A stretch of 64,000 bases of DNA, taken from contig CP050848.1 of NCBI GenBank assembly GCA_014873095.1, positions 2,170,001-2,234,000 on the forward strand, in the 5' to 3' direction. The translations under genes were made by a program, and so were the position numbers. This document shows, piece after piece, positions 37,528-47,279 of this stretch. This DNA comes from Planctomycetales bacterium ZRK34. GTDB lineage: Bacteria; Planctomycetota; Phycisphaerae; Phycisphaerales; Zrk34. The number at the start of each line of letters is the position of its first letter. Positions within the stretch are counted from its first letter, which is position 1. A model generated the notes under the pieces. The model ran no database searches, was not told the DNA's origin, and saw only the letters and a program-made list of their open reading frames with translations.

Positions 37528-38280
37528 ATGGCCGCCCCCCCCACAGCCGGCGCCCCCGGCCGCCCGCAGGTCGAAGCCCCCGATATCGACGAGCACGGAT
37601 CACCGATCGACGGCAAGCCGCAAGTTTCGACCCGCCGGTTGTTTATGCAGCTTCAGGCCTTCGGCGGATGCACCAACGTCAACGAGGTCATCCGGGCGGT
37701 GCAGGCGGCGGAAATCCCCGCGACCGTCTACGAAGACGTCAACGATCCCCACGGCGTGGCGGTCGTGACCTGGTCCGAACAGGCCGATCACTTCGTCGGC
37801 CCCTTCCGCCAGTTGCTCAACTACGAGCCGTTCACCACGCTGGTCCACAAGCCGCAGTACACCATGTTCGGGCGGACCTACTCGCTGGGCTACGAGCGTG
37901 ATCTCAACGACTGGCTCTTCGAAAAGCCGATCCACAACGCGACCAATCCCGACTGGCCCTGGGCCGTGTGGTATCCGCTGCGCCGCAGCGGGCGCTTCAT
38001 GCAGCTCGACGATGCCGAGCAGCGCAAGATTCTGATGGAGCACGGCCACATCGGCATGGCCTTCGGCATGGCTGACTATGCCCATGACATCCGCCTTGCC
38101 TGTCAGGGCCTCGATGCCAACGACAACGATTTCGTGATCGGTCTGCTCGGCAAGGAGCTCTACCCGCTCAGCGCGATCGTGCAGGCGATGCGCAAGACCA
38201 CGCAGACCTCACAGTATCTCGAAAAGCTCGGGCCGTTCCTCGTCGGTCGGGCGGTGTACCAGAACCGCGGCGACCAGTAA
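37528..38280 (+). CDS. hemQ: HemQ / chlorite dismutase family protein (coproheme decarboxylase)
   Basis: 250 residues of the chlorite-dismutase family. ACAGGAG precedes the ATG. The core matches HemQ: AVWYPLRRSGRFMQL with Tyr149, then MEHGHIG with the proximal haem-ligand candidate H172, NDNDFVIGLLGKELYPLSAIVQAMRKT and the C-terminal GPFLVGR. HemQ converts coproheme III to haem b in the coproporphyrin-dependent route. True chlorite dismutases differ in the distal Arg, which is not evident here. The N-terminal 35 residues are Pro-rich and variable. It converges on the kinase gene with a single base between the two stops. Confidence 0.85.
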   Translation: MAAPPTAGAPGRPQVEAPDIDEHGSPIDGKPQVSTRRLFMQLQAFGGCTNVNEVIRAVQAAEIPATVYEDVNDPHGVAVVTWSEQADHFVGPFRQLLNYEPFTTLVHKPQYTMFGRTYSLGYERDLNDWLFEKPIHNATNPDWPWAVWYPLRRSGRFMQLDDAEQRKILMEHGHIGMAFGMADYAHDIRLACQGLDANDNDFVIGLLGKELYPLSAIVQAMRKTTQTSQYLEKLGPFLVGRAVYQNRGDQ

Positions 38281-38281
38281 G

Positions 38282-39124
38282 TCAGCCGGTCGCGTTGCCG
38301 GGGTGACCGGGCAAATCGCGATAACGGCGGTGGCGATAGATCCGCCGAAGATATGGTGTCATGCCCTCGATCAGTTCGCGCGTCGTGACCTGCCAGCGTG
38401 GGTGGATCGTTTCACGATAGCCACGCAGAAACTCCGCCATCTCGCGCGTCGAGAGCTTCAGCCCTGACCGCTCGTGTTTGCCGCGCGCCCGAGCCAGCGA
38501 CCACAAGCACCGCCCGCGTGTGAACACCTTCGCCCACGGGCCGGTCGCTTCACGATCGATCATCACCAACTCACCCCGCCGCCACGGCTGCCTCGGTCCG
38601 TTACCATCACGATCACTGATGATCAGATCCTTGGTGCGCACCACCTGGAAGAAACCCTGCGCGTGCAGCCGCCCGATCAATCGCCCCGCCGCCTGCCAGA
38701 CCCGCCGCCGCGCCATCGGGTCATACTCCGCCAGCGCGTGCGTCATGTCCGGCCCGTCGATCGCCTCGGTGATGATGTACCCTTCGACCGGAACCCCCAT
38801 CACGCGCCGCTCGCCGAATGCCAGCACCGGCGCCACCGGAATCCCCACCGCAGTCAGCCGCCGCGCCAACATCGCCTCGCGCCCCGCCGCGGTGCGCGGC
38901 AACCCCAGCCGAAGCAACACCCTCAACTGTTTGAACGGGTGCGGCTCACGCTCGCATTTGAAATAGACACATCGCCCCCCACTGCCCAACTGAAGCTTCC
39001 GCACCTGTCGCCCCGGCTCCTGGGCCACCATCTCGCCCGGCGGCTGTTTCATCAGCGCATCAGGATCGCTCAGCAGATTGGGTGCTGAGGCAAAATCAGC
39101 GCCTGACTTCTGAAGGAACCACAT
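38282..39124 (-). CDS. InaA/WaaP-like lipopolysaccharide kinase family protein
   Basis: 280 residues with a protein-kinase-like fold of the LPS kinase family. GSGGRCVYFKCER contains the ATP-binding Lys region, then REAMLARRLTAVGIPVAPVLAFGER, GYIITEAIDGPDMTHAL (hinge), LIGRLHAQGFF (catalytic loop degenerate), and DREATGPWAKVF. Family members phosphorylate sugars of the LPS core. It fits with the GT9 gene at 10.6 kb. Here it ends the amino-sugar transcription unit, about 90 bases after the beta-helix gene. The start at 39124 has a GGGG box; an ATG at 39142 is possible. Confidence 0.78.
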   Translation of the reverse strand: MWFLQKSGADFASAPNLLSDPDALMKQPPGEMVAQEPGRQVRKLQLGSGGRCVYFKCEREPHPFKQLRVLLRLGLPRTAAGREAMLARRLTAVGIPVAPVLAFGERRVMGVPVEGYIITEAIDGPDMTHALAEYDPMARRRVWQAAGRLIGRLHAQGFFQVVRTKDLIISDRDGNGPRQPWRRGELVMIDREATGPWAKVFTRGRCLWSLARARGKHERSGLKLSTREMAEFLRGYRETIHPRWQVTTRELIEGMTPYLRRIYRHRRYRDLPGHPGNATG

Positions 39125-39212
39125 AATGTTAACCCCGCTCATAGCGTGCTAGCCAAGCGGTAACAATACGAATCGCGGGTAATGTGGTCAAGTAAATATT
39201 TCTGCAAACCAC

Positions 39213-40601
39213 TCAGGGAGCTAGGCCCGCCGCCTTGAGCAGGACCGGGTCGATGTGATTGCCTCCGCCGCCGATGATCGACACCGGCTTCGAAGACGTT
39301 TCAGCGCGATCATCACGAATCAGCCATCCCGCCACACGGCTGTCGCTGACATCTTTCAGCAGCAGACCGGTGCCATCACAGTCGAGGATCGTGCCATTCG
39401 ACAGATTCATCCGCCGGCAGCGATCAATCGTCACGGCAGCTTCCGCATGATGAACGCCCACCACGTGCAGCCCGCTGATCGTGCAGTCTTCGCTGTCGCG
39501 CAGGACGATGCGGTTGGTCGCCCGGGTCGAGTCGCCATAGGCGTAACGCGGATTGCGATCGAAACTGTTAGCCCCCATGACGACGCTGGCGCATCGCTCG
39601 ATCAGCAGGTTATGATCGAAGCCCATCCACATCGTGTTGCCCGTCATCGTCACACCCCGGCAGTCGCGCAGATGAACATTGGTCTGCACATCGCTGAGCA
39701 CATTGCCGGTGATGGTGACGTGACCTTCGCGAACGAGCGGCTGCTTCTCGGTCGGCTCACTGCGCCCGAAGATGCGGATGTTCGCCGAGTCGGGGGCCTG
39801 GTGGTTGTGCTGGATGGTGCAACCGGTGATGGCGACTTCACCCGTGCCGTATCGACTGTCCGTGCAATCGATCAACACGTTGGCGGTCGGCTCGCGATCG
39901 GCGCCCATGTTGGATTCGAGATCGCACCCGGCGATGTGGAGATTGCGGACATTGCCGGCCCGGCTGACGATGCCGCCGCCGTCGTTGTAGCTGATGTGCG
40001 AGCCGGTGATGTTGATCTGATGCAGGTTCACATCGTCGAGGTAGACCCCGACGCCGCGATTGTCGTATAGGTGAACATTGGCGATGACGACGTTGCGGTT
40101 GTTTTTGACCAAGCGGATGGCGTGACGGCAATTGCGAATATGCACGCGGGTGATGGTCAGTTGCATCGTGTAGGCCGCCTCGATGCCGTCGGCCTCGTCG
40201 TGCTCGGCGGTGATGCCGATTCCATCAATCAGCGGCATGCGCTGGCGCTGCCAGACGCGATCGTCGAACCCCTTGGGGTTTGCGGATCGGTCATGCGTGC
40301 CGACGATACGCACCGCCGGCCCGGGGCCGTGCATCACGAGCGTGGCCACACCGCCGCCGTGCAGACTGGTCCAGCCTGCCTTATCGAGATCGATCAGAAG
40401 CGACTGCGTGATGCGGTACTCACCGCGCGGCAGGCGCACCTCACCGTCGGCATCGAGCATCTTCTGAATGGCCGCCGTGTCGTCGGCTTTCCCGTCGCCG
40501 ACGGGCCCGCTGGACGCTGTATTCACAGGTCCCGCCGCGAGGATCATCACACCGATCGCTGTCAGCAGCACGATCGCCGCGCCGCGTTGGATGGTACTCA
40601 T
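39213..40601 (-). CDS. Secreted right-handed parallel beta-helix protein (pectate-lyase-3-like)
   Basis: 462 residues. A signal peptide (AAIVLLTAIGVMILAAGPVN) is followed by the GDGKADDTAAIQKMLDADGEVRLP opening typical of pectate lyase superfamily beta-helices. Repeating short turns ending in N or D fill the rest (ITRVHIRNCRHAI, VIANVHLYDNRGVGVYL, VAITGCTIQHNHQ, VTMTGNTMWMGFDHN). Such proteins cleave or bind polysaccharides, but no catalytic residues can be named. It lies 13 bases from the Gfo/Idh gene in the amino-sugar operon, which suggests a role in an extracellular step of that pathway. Confidence 0.85.
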   Translation of the reverse strand: MSTIQRGAAIVLLTAIGVMILAAGPVNTASSGPVGDGKADDTAAIQKMLDADGEVRLPRGEYRITQSLLIDLDKAGWTSLHGGGVATLVMHGPGPAVRIVGTHDRSANPKGFDDRVWQRQRMPLIDGIGITAEHDEADGIEAAYTMQLTITRVHIRNCRHAIRLVKNNRNVVIANVHLYDNRGVGVYLDDVNLHQINITGSHISYNDGGGIVSRAGNVRNLHIAGCDLESNMGADREPTANVLIDCTDSRYGTGEVAITGCTIQHNHQAPDSANIRIFGRSEPTEKQPLVREGHVTITGNVLSDVQTNVHLRDCRGVTMTGNTMWMGFDHNLLIERCASVVMGANSFDRNPRYAYGDSTRATNRIVLRDSEDCTISGLHVVGVHHAEAAVTIDRCRRMNLSNGTILDCDGTGLLLKDVSDSRVAGWLIRDDRAETSSKPVSIIGGGGNHIDPVLLKAAGLAP

Positions 40602-40614
40602 CGATCGACCTCCG

Positions 40615-41961
<1,347 letters not shown>

Positions 41962-42007
41962 GATGCACCTCGTGGTTGTGTGTTTCGGCTTGCGTGTTCA
42001 TGTGTGG

Positions 42008-42736
42008 TCAATGTCCGGCGGCGGCGCGATCCAGGTAAACCGCCACGCTCGGGTGGTTCTGCAGAATCGACGCCGGCGCCTCGGGTGAAACCGGCCCGTA
42101 CAAACACCGCTCGACAGCCTCGGCCTTGCGCTGGTCCGGCACCGAGCAGATGATCGCTTTGCTTTTCATGATCTGACGGATCGACATCGAGATCGCCTGC
42201 CGCGGCACGGCTTCCAGCGATTCGAACCACCCCTCGCCGTGCTGCTGACGACGACATGCCTCATCGAGATCGACGACCAGGTAAGGCCGCTCGGTCTCGA
42301 AGTCCGCCGGCGGATCGTTGAAAGCCAAATGACCGTTCTCACCAATACCGACCATCGCCACGTCGATCGGCCCTTCGTTCAACAGCTTGCCGATGCGTTT
42401 GCACTCGGCCTGCGGATCGTGCGCCTCGCCATTGATATACGTGAAAGATCGCAACGGCACCTTGTCGACGACACGCTGTTTCAGATAACCCCGAAACGAC
42501 GCGGGATGCGACATCGGCAGTCCGAGATACTCATCCAGATGAAACCCATCGACCTTAGCCCAGTCGATGTCATCCGCCTGCGTGAGCGTATCGAGTGTGT
42601 CGAACTGCGAAGCGCCGGTGGCGACGATAATACGGGCGCCGCCTCGCTCGGCGATGGCCCGGCGGATCAACTTCGCGCCGTGTTCGCCCGCCGCGCGGCC
42701 CATGGCCGGTGCATCCTCAAATATGTGAATCTCCAT
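42008..42736 (-). CDS. nagB: Glucosamine-6-phosphate deaminase
   Basis: 242 residues. Converts glucosamine 6-phosphate to fructose 6-phosphate and ammonia in the cytoplasm. The active-site segments are [11 protein letters not shown] (D68), [14 protein letters not shown] (H136, D141) and the substrate-binding [11 protein letters not shown]. The usual family length is about 240-265. It follows the Nramp-like transporter by 31 bases and the deacetylase NagA is two genes upstream in the same unit, so the operon takes N-acetylglucosamine 6-phosphate to glycolysis. No PTS or GlcNAc kinase is seen in the window. Confidence 0.93.
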   Translation of the reverse strand: MEIHIFEDAPAMGRAAGEHGAKLIRRAIAERGGARIIVATGASQFDTLDTLTQADDIDWAKVDGFHLDEYLGLPMSHPASFRGYLKQRVVDKVPLRSFTYINGEAHDPQAECKRIGKLLNEGPIDVAMVGIGENGHLAFNDPPADFETERPYLVVDLDEACRRQQHGEGWFESLEAVPRQAISMSIRQIMKSKAIICSVPDQRKAEAVERCLYGPVSPEAPASILQNHPSVAVYLDRAAAGH

Positions 42737-42767
42737 GCGTCGGGGTCCTTCATGCGTGTGTCGAGGT

Positions 42768-44108
42768 TCAGGTCAATTGCAGATACAACCGCCAGCCGGT
42801 GCGGATCGCCAGCAGCAGGGTCAACACCACCGCCGCGGCGCACATCAACTTCATCCACATCGGCACGTGTCGCCCGGCCCGCACCTTCGGGCGCGTCGCC
42901 AGGTACAACACCGCCGCCGCCAGCACCGGCACGCCCAGCACCGTCAGCGCCTGAGCGAACACGATCACGCCGATCGTGCTGACGCCCGCGGTAACCGTCA
43001 GCAACGCGGCGATCATGCCGACGGCCAGCGCGCCGGTGGTCATCACCTTCGGGCCCAGGCCGTCGATCTTCGCCCCGAGCCCGAGCGAGTCGGAGAAAAT
43101 CGTGCCACCGATGATCGCATTGATGATGAACGGGTTGAACGCCCCGGCGAACAGCCCCACGCTGAACAGCAGCGTCGCCGCCGGACCGAACAGCGGTTCC
43201 AACTGATCCGACACATCGCTGACGCTGCGCAAGGCGGTCGGCTCGATACGGCCGAACAGCACCGCCGCGCTGGTCATCATGATCATCGCGCTGAGTATGC
43301 CCAGTGTGGTGATGCCGACGATCGAGTCGATCAAACCCTTGCGAGCATCGGTGACAGTCCAGCCCTTCTCGCGAACGAGGTATCCCTGGTAAAACGCCGC
43401 GGCAACCGAGAACGTCGTCATCACCATGCCCTGCACCGCCCACAGCGGATCGACGATCGCGCCCGCCTGTTCATACGGCATCACGCCCCCCGCAGGTATG
43501 TGCGGCACGAGCCCCTTGAGCGCGCCGATCAGCGACGGCCGGGCAAAAATCAGATTCGCCGCAAACGCCAGCACCATCACGCCGACCATCAGCTTCATCA
43601 AATGTTCGAGCTTCTTGTACAACCCCCGCAGCGTGAACAGCAACACCACGACAAACCCGTTGAACCCGATCAGGATCACCGCCGGCAGCACTTGCCCTTT
43701 CAGCGCCGACCCCTCGGCCGGCCGACCCGTGGTCAATTCGAACAGCGGTTCGATCACGGCCAGAATCGCCATGTTGTTGCTCGTCTGGTAGCACGCGATG
43801 ATCAGAAAGATCACGAGCCCGACGAAAGCGGTCAGCGGTCGGCCGGCGTTGGCCGCCAACTCATCGCACATCGATCCATTCTGCACTACGCCCAGCCGCG
43901 CGCAGATCGCCACCATGGCGATCATGAACACGACCGCCCCGGCCAGTGCCCAAAGCATTCCGTATCCGTATTCCGTGCCGACTTTCGACGCGATCAGAAT
44001 GCTGCCCGGACCCAGCACAACCGAAGCGACGATGATCGCCGGGCCGATCGCTTTGAGCATGTCCAGCGGGCCGCGCCGCGCGGAGGGAGTCGTCGACGGA
44101 GTGCTCAT
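42768..44108 (-). CDS. Nramp-family-like membrane transporter lacking canonical metal-site motifs
   Basis: 446 residues, about 11-12 hydrophobic helices in the Nramp (LeuT-fold) arrangement. The first helix has [19 protein letters not shown]. The canonical DPGN motif of metal-transporting Nramps is GPGS here (33-36), and the helix 6 region (about 224-242, [16 protein letters not shown]) lacks the MPH motif. A divalent-metal role is thus doubtful. It is embedded in the nagA/nagB operon, overlapping the nagA stop by one base, so a sugar or amino-sugar substrate is my inference. Homologues are commonly annotated as Nramp divalent metal transporter. Confidence 0.85.
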   Translation of the reverse strand: MSTPSTTPSARRGPLDMLKAIGPAIIVASVVLGPGSILIASKVGTEYGYGMLWALAGAVVFMIAMVAICARLGVVQNGSMCDELAANAGRPLTAFVGLVIFLIIACYQTSNNMAILAVIEPLFELTTGRPAEGSALKGQVLPAVILIGFNGFVVVLLFTLRGLYKKLEHLMKLMVGVMVLAFAANLIFARPSLIGALKGLVPHIPAGGVMPYEQAGAIVDPLWAVQGMVMTTFSVAAAFYQGYLVREKGWTVTDARKGLIDSIVGITTLGILSAMIMMTSAAVLFGRIEPTALRSVSDVSDQLEPLFGPAATLLFSVGLFAGAFNPFIINAIIGGTIFSDSLGLGAKIDGLGPKVMTTGALAVGMIAALLTVTAGVSTIGVIVFAQALTVLGVPVLAAAVLYLATRPKVRAGRHVPMWMKLMCAAAVVLTLLLAIRTGWRLYLQLT

Positions 44109-45061
44109 CAGTTAGGCCTCGCATGCAGGGTTTCATGACGCAACACAGCCAGCGGATTGGCGTGTGTCATCTGGTGAATCTGTGCTTCGGTCAGATGCAG
44201 ATGTTCAGCGAGATTCGAAGCCGCATCGGGCAGCGTCGTGCACGACCCGGCGAGATAGCCGGTGTCGCCGTAGCGCGCCACGCGATCGGGCCCGACATCG
44301 ATGCCCAGTTCACCGAGGCTGTATCGACCCGGGCCGAGGCCCGCCGCGGCGATGGCGTCGCTGACGATGATGCACCGCTCGGGCCCGGCGCAACGGACAT
44401 AATTACCCAGCGCAAACCATGGCACGTGAATCCCATCGGCAATGAAACACAGCCACAATCGATCCGACAGGCTCAGCGCCCGCTGGATGATGTTGTCATG
44501 ACGATCGACCTGCGCCGCGCAGCCGTTGCCCAGATGGGTGAACAGGCTGAGCCCGGCTTCGATCGAGTCGGTCAGTAGATCCAGCGGCGTGTCGCAATGA
44601 CCGGCCGAAACGAGGATACCCTGCTCGGCCAGATGTCGTGTCACGCGTAATGCGCTGTCACGCTCCGGCGCCAGCGTCATAAGACTGACGACGCCGCCGC
44701 CGGCATCGATCAACCGATCGACATCGTCCACGCTCGCGGGGCGCACATGTTCAGCGGGATGAGCGCCGACGTAGCCGATCGTCTCGTTGAGAAACGGCCC
44801 TTCGACATGCACGCCACGCACAACCCGGCGAACCTGTTCGCTTTGCTCGCAGAAGTTCGCCAGCCGCGCGATGCGCTCGGCCATGCGTGGCAGCGCATCG
44901 GTGATGACTGTCGCCAGCACACCTTCGACGCCGTCGGCCTCCAGCCGGGCGCACACCCGCTCGACCTCGTCGAGGCTCAACTGCGGCGCGTTGAAATCGA
45001 CCCCGGCATACCCGTTGATCTGCAGGTCCATGTAGCCAGTATGTTTCGTGTAATCAGTCAT
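44108..45061 (-). CDS. nagA: N-acetylglucosamine-6-phosphate deacetylase-like amidohydrolase (short form)
   Basis: 317 residues of the amidohydrolase fold. It starts MTDYTKHTGYMDLQINGYAG, so the metal-associated D-x-Q-NG strand is at the extreme N-terminus and the small beta-sandwich domain found in longer NagA proteins is missing. Other motifs: GVHVEGPFLN, AGHCDT (metal His), THLGNGCA, FIADGIHV and IVSDAIAAAGL (catalytic Asp). It removes acetate from GlcNAc-6-P for NagB. The next gene is a 1-base overlap. The truncated form may be common in planctomycetes, or the start may be missed: in-frame upstream codons overlap the LacI gene. Confidence 0.87.
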   Translation of the reverse strand: MTDYTKHTGYMDLQINGYAGVDFNAPQLSLDEVERVCARLEADGVEGVLATVITDALPRMAERIARLANFCEQSEQVRRVVRGVHVEGPFLNETIGYVGAHPAEHVRPASVDDVDRLIDAGGGVVSLMTLAPERDSALRVTRHLAEQGILVSAGHCDTPLDLLTDSIEAGLSLFTHLGNGCAAQVDRHDNIIQRALSLSDRLWLCFIADGIHVPWFALGNYVRCAGPERCIIVSDAIAAAGLGPGRYSLGELGIDVGPDRVARYGDTGYLAGSCTTLPDAASNLAEHLHLTEAQIHQMTHANPLAVLRHETLHARPN

Positions 45062-45071
45062 GAAATCAGGC

Positions 45072-46112
45072 TCAACTGGACCTGCGAACCCGCAGCAGGG
45101 GTTTGATGGTAACTGTTCGACCAGACGTCGATTTCTGACCACCGCCAGCCGTTTCACACAGCAGATCAAGCGCCGCGGCGGCATACTGGGTGTGCTGTTG
45201 ATCGATGCTGGTCAGTTCGGGCTCCACCGCCTCGGCGATGTCGAGGTTGTCATATCCGACAATGGCCACCTCATCCGGCACACGCCGCCCGCGAGCGCCG
45301 AGCCGCTTGATCAGGCGAACCGCCCACACATCGTTAGGCGCGACGATCGCCTCGGCCCCGCGTTCATCAACCAGCACATCGATCGCGCGCTCGATCACAT
45401 CGTCTGTCGGATCAGCCGTCTGGCAGTCGGCGTTATAGATCAGTTCGTCGTCGACCTCGATGCCGCGTGACTGACAGGCCGCCTGATATCCCTCGCGGCG
45501 GAGATCGCACAGGGCGTCTTCCTCGTTCCAGAGCAGCATGCCGACGCGGCTTCGCTGGCGGTCGAGCAGATGACCGGTCGCCTGAAACACACCATCGGCG
45601 GTGTCGACGCGAACACACATGCCGCCGGGCCGCAGCGGCTGGCCGTGCATGACGATGTTGCGGCGATGGGCCAGCGACGGATCCAGCGAACTGCGATACC
45701 CGCGCATCAGGTCCAGCAGACAGATCACGCCTTCGACGCCGCGGCTTTCAAAGTCGTCTAGGTAAGCGTCGATGCCGGTCGGATCGCTGTGCACCTGTCC
45801 GATCATGAGTCGATACCCGCGCCGGCCAGCCTCCTGCTCCAGGGCGGACAGGCGGCTGTACATGACCGGGGCGTTGACCGTGTCGAGGATCACACCGAAC
45901 AACTGGCTGCGCACCCCGCGAAGTTGTTGAGCCATCAGGTTTGGGCGATAGTTCATGCGGCGGGCGATGGTGAGAATTTTTTCGCGTGTCGCTTCAGAGA
46001 CGCGCACATGATCGCCGCCGCTGCCGTTGAGCACGCGGCCAACGGCGACGCGCGAAACTCCCGCAGCTTTGGCGATGTCGGAAAGTCGTGCAGGGCCCTT
46101 GGTGTCGGTCAT
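45072..46112 (-). CDS. LacI-family transcriptional regulator
   Basis: 346 residues from the ATG at 46112 (an in-frame GTG is one codon upstream). The N-terminal HTH is ARLSDIAKAAGVSRVAVGRVLNG with the hinge-helix region NYRPNLMAQQLR. The effector domain follows (FGVILDTVNAPVMYSRLSALEQEAGRRGY, VAIVGYDNLDIAEAVEPELTSIDQ). It sits inside the amino-sugar operon, 10 bases before nagA and 22 after the Gfo/Idh gene, so it probably controls its own operon. A dyad between the -35 and -10 boxes of the promoter at 47216-47245 is a candidate operator. Confidence 0.93.
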   Translation of the reverse strand: MTDTKGPARLSDIAKAAGVSRVAVGRVLNGSGGDHVRVSEATREKILTIARRMNYRPNLMAQQLRGVRSQLFGVILDTVNAPVMYSRLSALEQEAGRRGYRLMIGQVHSDPTGIDAYLDDFESRGVEGVICLLDLMRGYRSSLDPSLAHRRNIVMHGQPLRPGGMCVRVDTADGVFQATGHLLDRQRSRVGMLLWNEEDALCDLRREGYQAACQSRGIEVDDELIYNADCQTADPTDDVIERAIDVLVDERGAEAIVAPNDVWAVRLIKRLGARGRRVPDEVAIVGYDNLDIAEAVEPELTSIDQQHTQYAAAALDLLCETAGGGQKSTSGRTVTIKPLLRVRRSS

Positions 46113-46134
46113 CACAAACTCACTGATAATACGT

Positions 46135-47166
46135 TTATTTCGCGATGTTTTCGGGAGTTTTCAGCAGTTCGGCCAGCCGCTGGTCAGCTTGTTGTCGCGC
46201 CTGGTCGAGCACTTGCTTGACGCTGACGGGCTGACCGCCGCGGCGATGCGATTCGTCGGCCGCTTCCATGAAAGCATACACCGCCAGCGTCTGCTCAGCG
46301 GTGACCGGCGGCTTGCCCGTGCGGAACATTTTCACGATGTCGACAAGCAGCGGGCGGTAACCCTGATACGAGCCGAGGTCCATGATGCCTTTTTCACCAA
46401 AAGCTCGACCCCCGTAGCTGTGCTTGCCCGCGACTAAACCACGAAAAGTGCCGATGCGCCCGCCTGGCCATTGGCCGACGACAACATCAGTTGAGTCGGT
46501 TTTGTATCGCGTGACTGTCTGACAATCGTTGCCCATGAGCATGACCAGCGGCTCGACGCCGTGTATGCCGTACCAGAACAGGTCGGGGTGGCGCGGCTCG
46601 TAGCTGCAGGGACTGAACGTCTCGGCGCCGAGCACGCGGCCGATCTTGCCGGCCATCACCGCGGGCGCATTTTCGATGTAACGTAACGACGACGCGCTGT
46701 ACACCGGCACGTGATAATGCTCCGCCGCTTTGAAGATGATGACGGCATCAACCAGCGACGCGGCGATCGGCTTGTCGATGAACACCGGCTTGCCGGCCCG
46801 CATGACCGCCAGCGCCTGGGCCAGGTGCGGACGGCCGTCGTTGGTTTCCAGCAACACCACATCAACGCGCTGCAGTAGCGCGTCGATCGAATCGACGATG
46901 TCGATGCCCATGTCACGATACTGCTGAGTGTATTTCGGAATGCGGCTGACGCTGGATTCGATGTCGGCACTGCCGTGGGGATAGGCAGCCACGACACGGA
47001 AGCCGGCCAGGTCATCCCCGGGCTCGGGAGCGTTCAGCAGCTTCGCAAAGGCGGGCGCGTGCGAAGTGTCGAGCCCGATGACGCCGACCTTCACGGGCTC
47101 CTGCGCCCGGGCCGCCCCCGCCAGCACGAACACTGCGATGACTAGACATGCAGCCCTGTTGATCAT
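46135..47166 (-). CDS. Secreted Gfo/Idh/MocA-like oxidoreductase
   Basis: 343 residues. Unlike the two other Gfo/Idh proteins here, it has a Sec-type signal (LVIAVFVLAGAARAQE) and no twin arginine. The Rossmann-type strand reads VKVGVIGLDTSHAPAFAKLL and the catalytic motif FIDKPIA. The middle has ESSVSRIPKYTQQYRDMGID and FSPCSYEPRHPDLFWYGIHGVEPLVML. GAGG is 7-8 bases before the ATG. It is the first gene of the amino-sugar operon, downstream of a strong promoter. A cofactor is questionable in a Sec-exported protein. Confidence 0.87.
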   Translation of the reverse strand: MINRAACLVIAVFVLAGAARAQEPVKVGVIGLDTSHAPAFAKLLNAPEPGDDLAGFRVVAAYPHGSADIESSVSRIPKYTQQYRDMGIDIVDSIDALLQRVDVVLLETNDGRPHLAQALAVMRAGKPVFIDKPIAASLVDAVIIFKAAEHYHVPVYSASSLRYIENAPAVMAGKIGRVLGAETFSPCSYEPRHPDLFWYGIHGVEPLVMLMGNDCQTVTRYKTDSTDVVVGQWPGGRIGTFRGLVAGKHSYGGRAFGEKGIMDLGSYQGYRPLLVDIVKMFRTGKPPVTAEQTLAVYAFMEAADESHRRGGQPVSVKQVLDQARQQADQRLAELLKTPENIAK

Positions 47167-47215
47167 GGTGTCGCCTCGCCCTGATGACGGCAAATGTATC
47201 GTGACATCACCGGTA

Positions 47216-47245
47216 ATTATAAAACGCCCCGAGTCGGGGCGTCAA
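47216..47245 (-). promoter_or_regulatory. Promoter TTGACG-N18-TATAAT with a dyad in the spacer (amino-sugar operon)
   Basis: On the minus strand -35 TTGACG (47240-47245) and -10 TATAAT (47216-47221) are 18 bases apart and end about 50 bases before the Gfo/Idh start at 47166. The spacer region contains the dyad ACGCCCCGA-C-TCGGGGCGT, which may be an operator for the operon's LacI regulator or the upstream gene's terminator. Confidence 0.6.
47224..47242 (-). terminator. Hairpin ACGCCCC...GGGGCGT with T-rich tail
   Basis: Nine complementary bases per arm with one central base. On the minus strand it is followed by TTTTATAATT, 38 bases after the stop of the PEP-CTERM LamG gene. It overlaps the promoter of the next operon. 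Confidence 0.6.
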
Positions 47246-47279
47246 GGGGGTTGCGGGATTAGACCGCCGGGTGGGTGGA

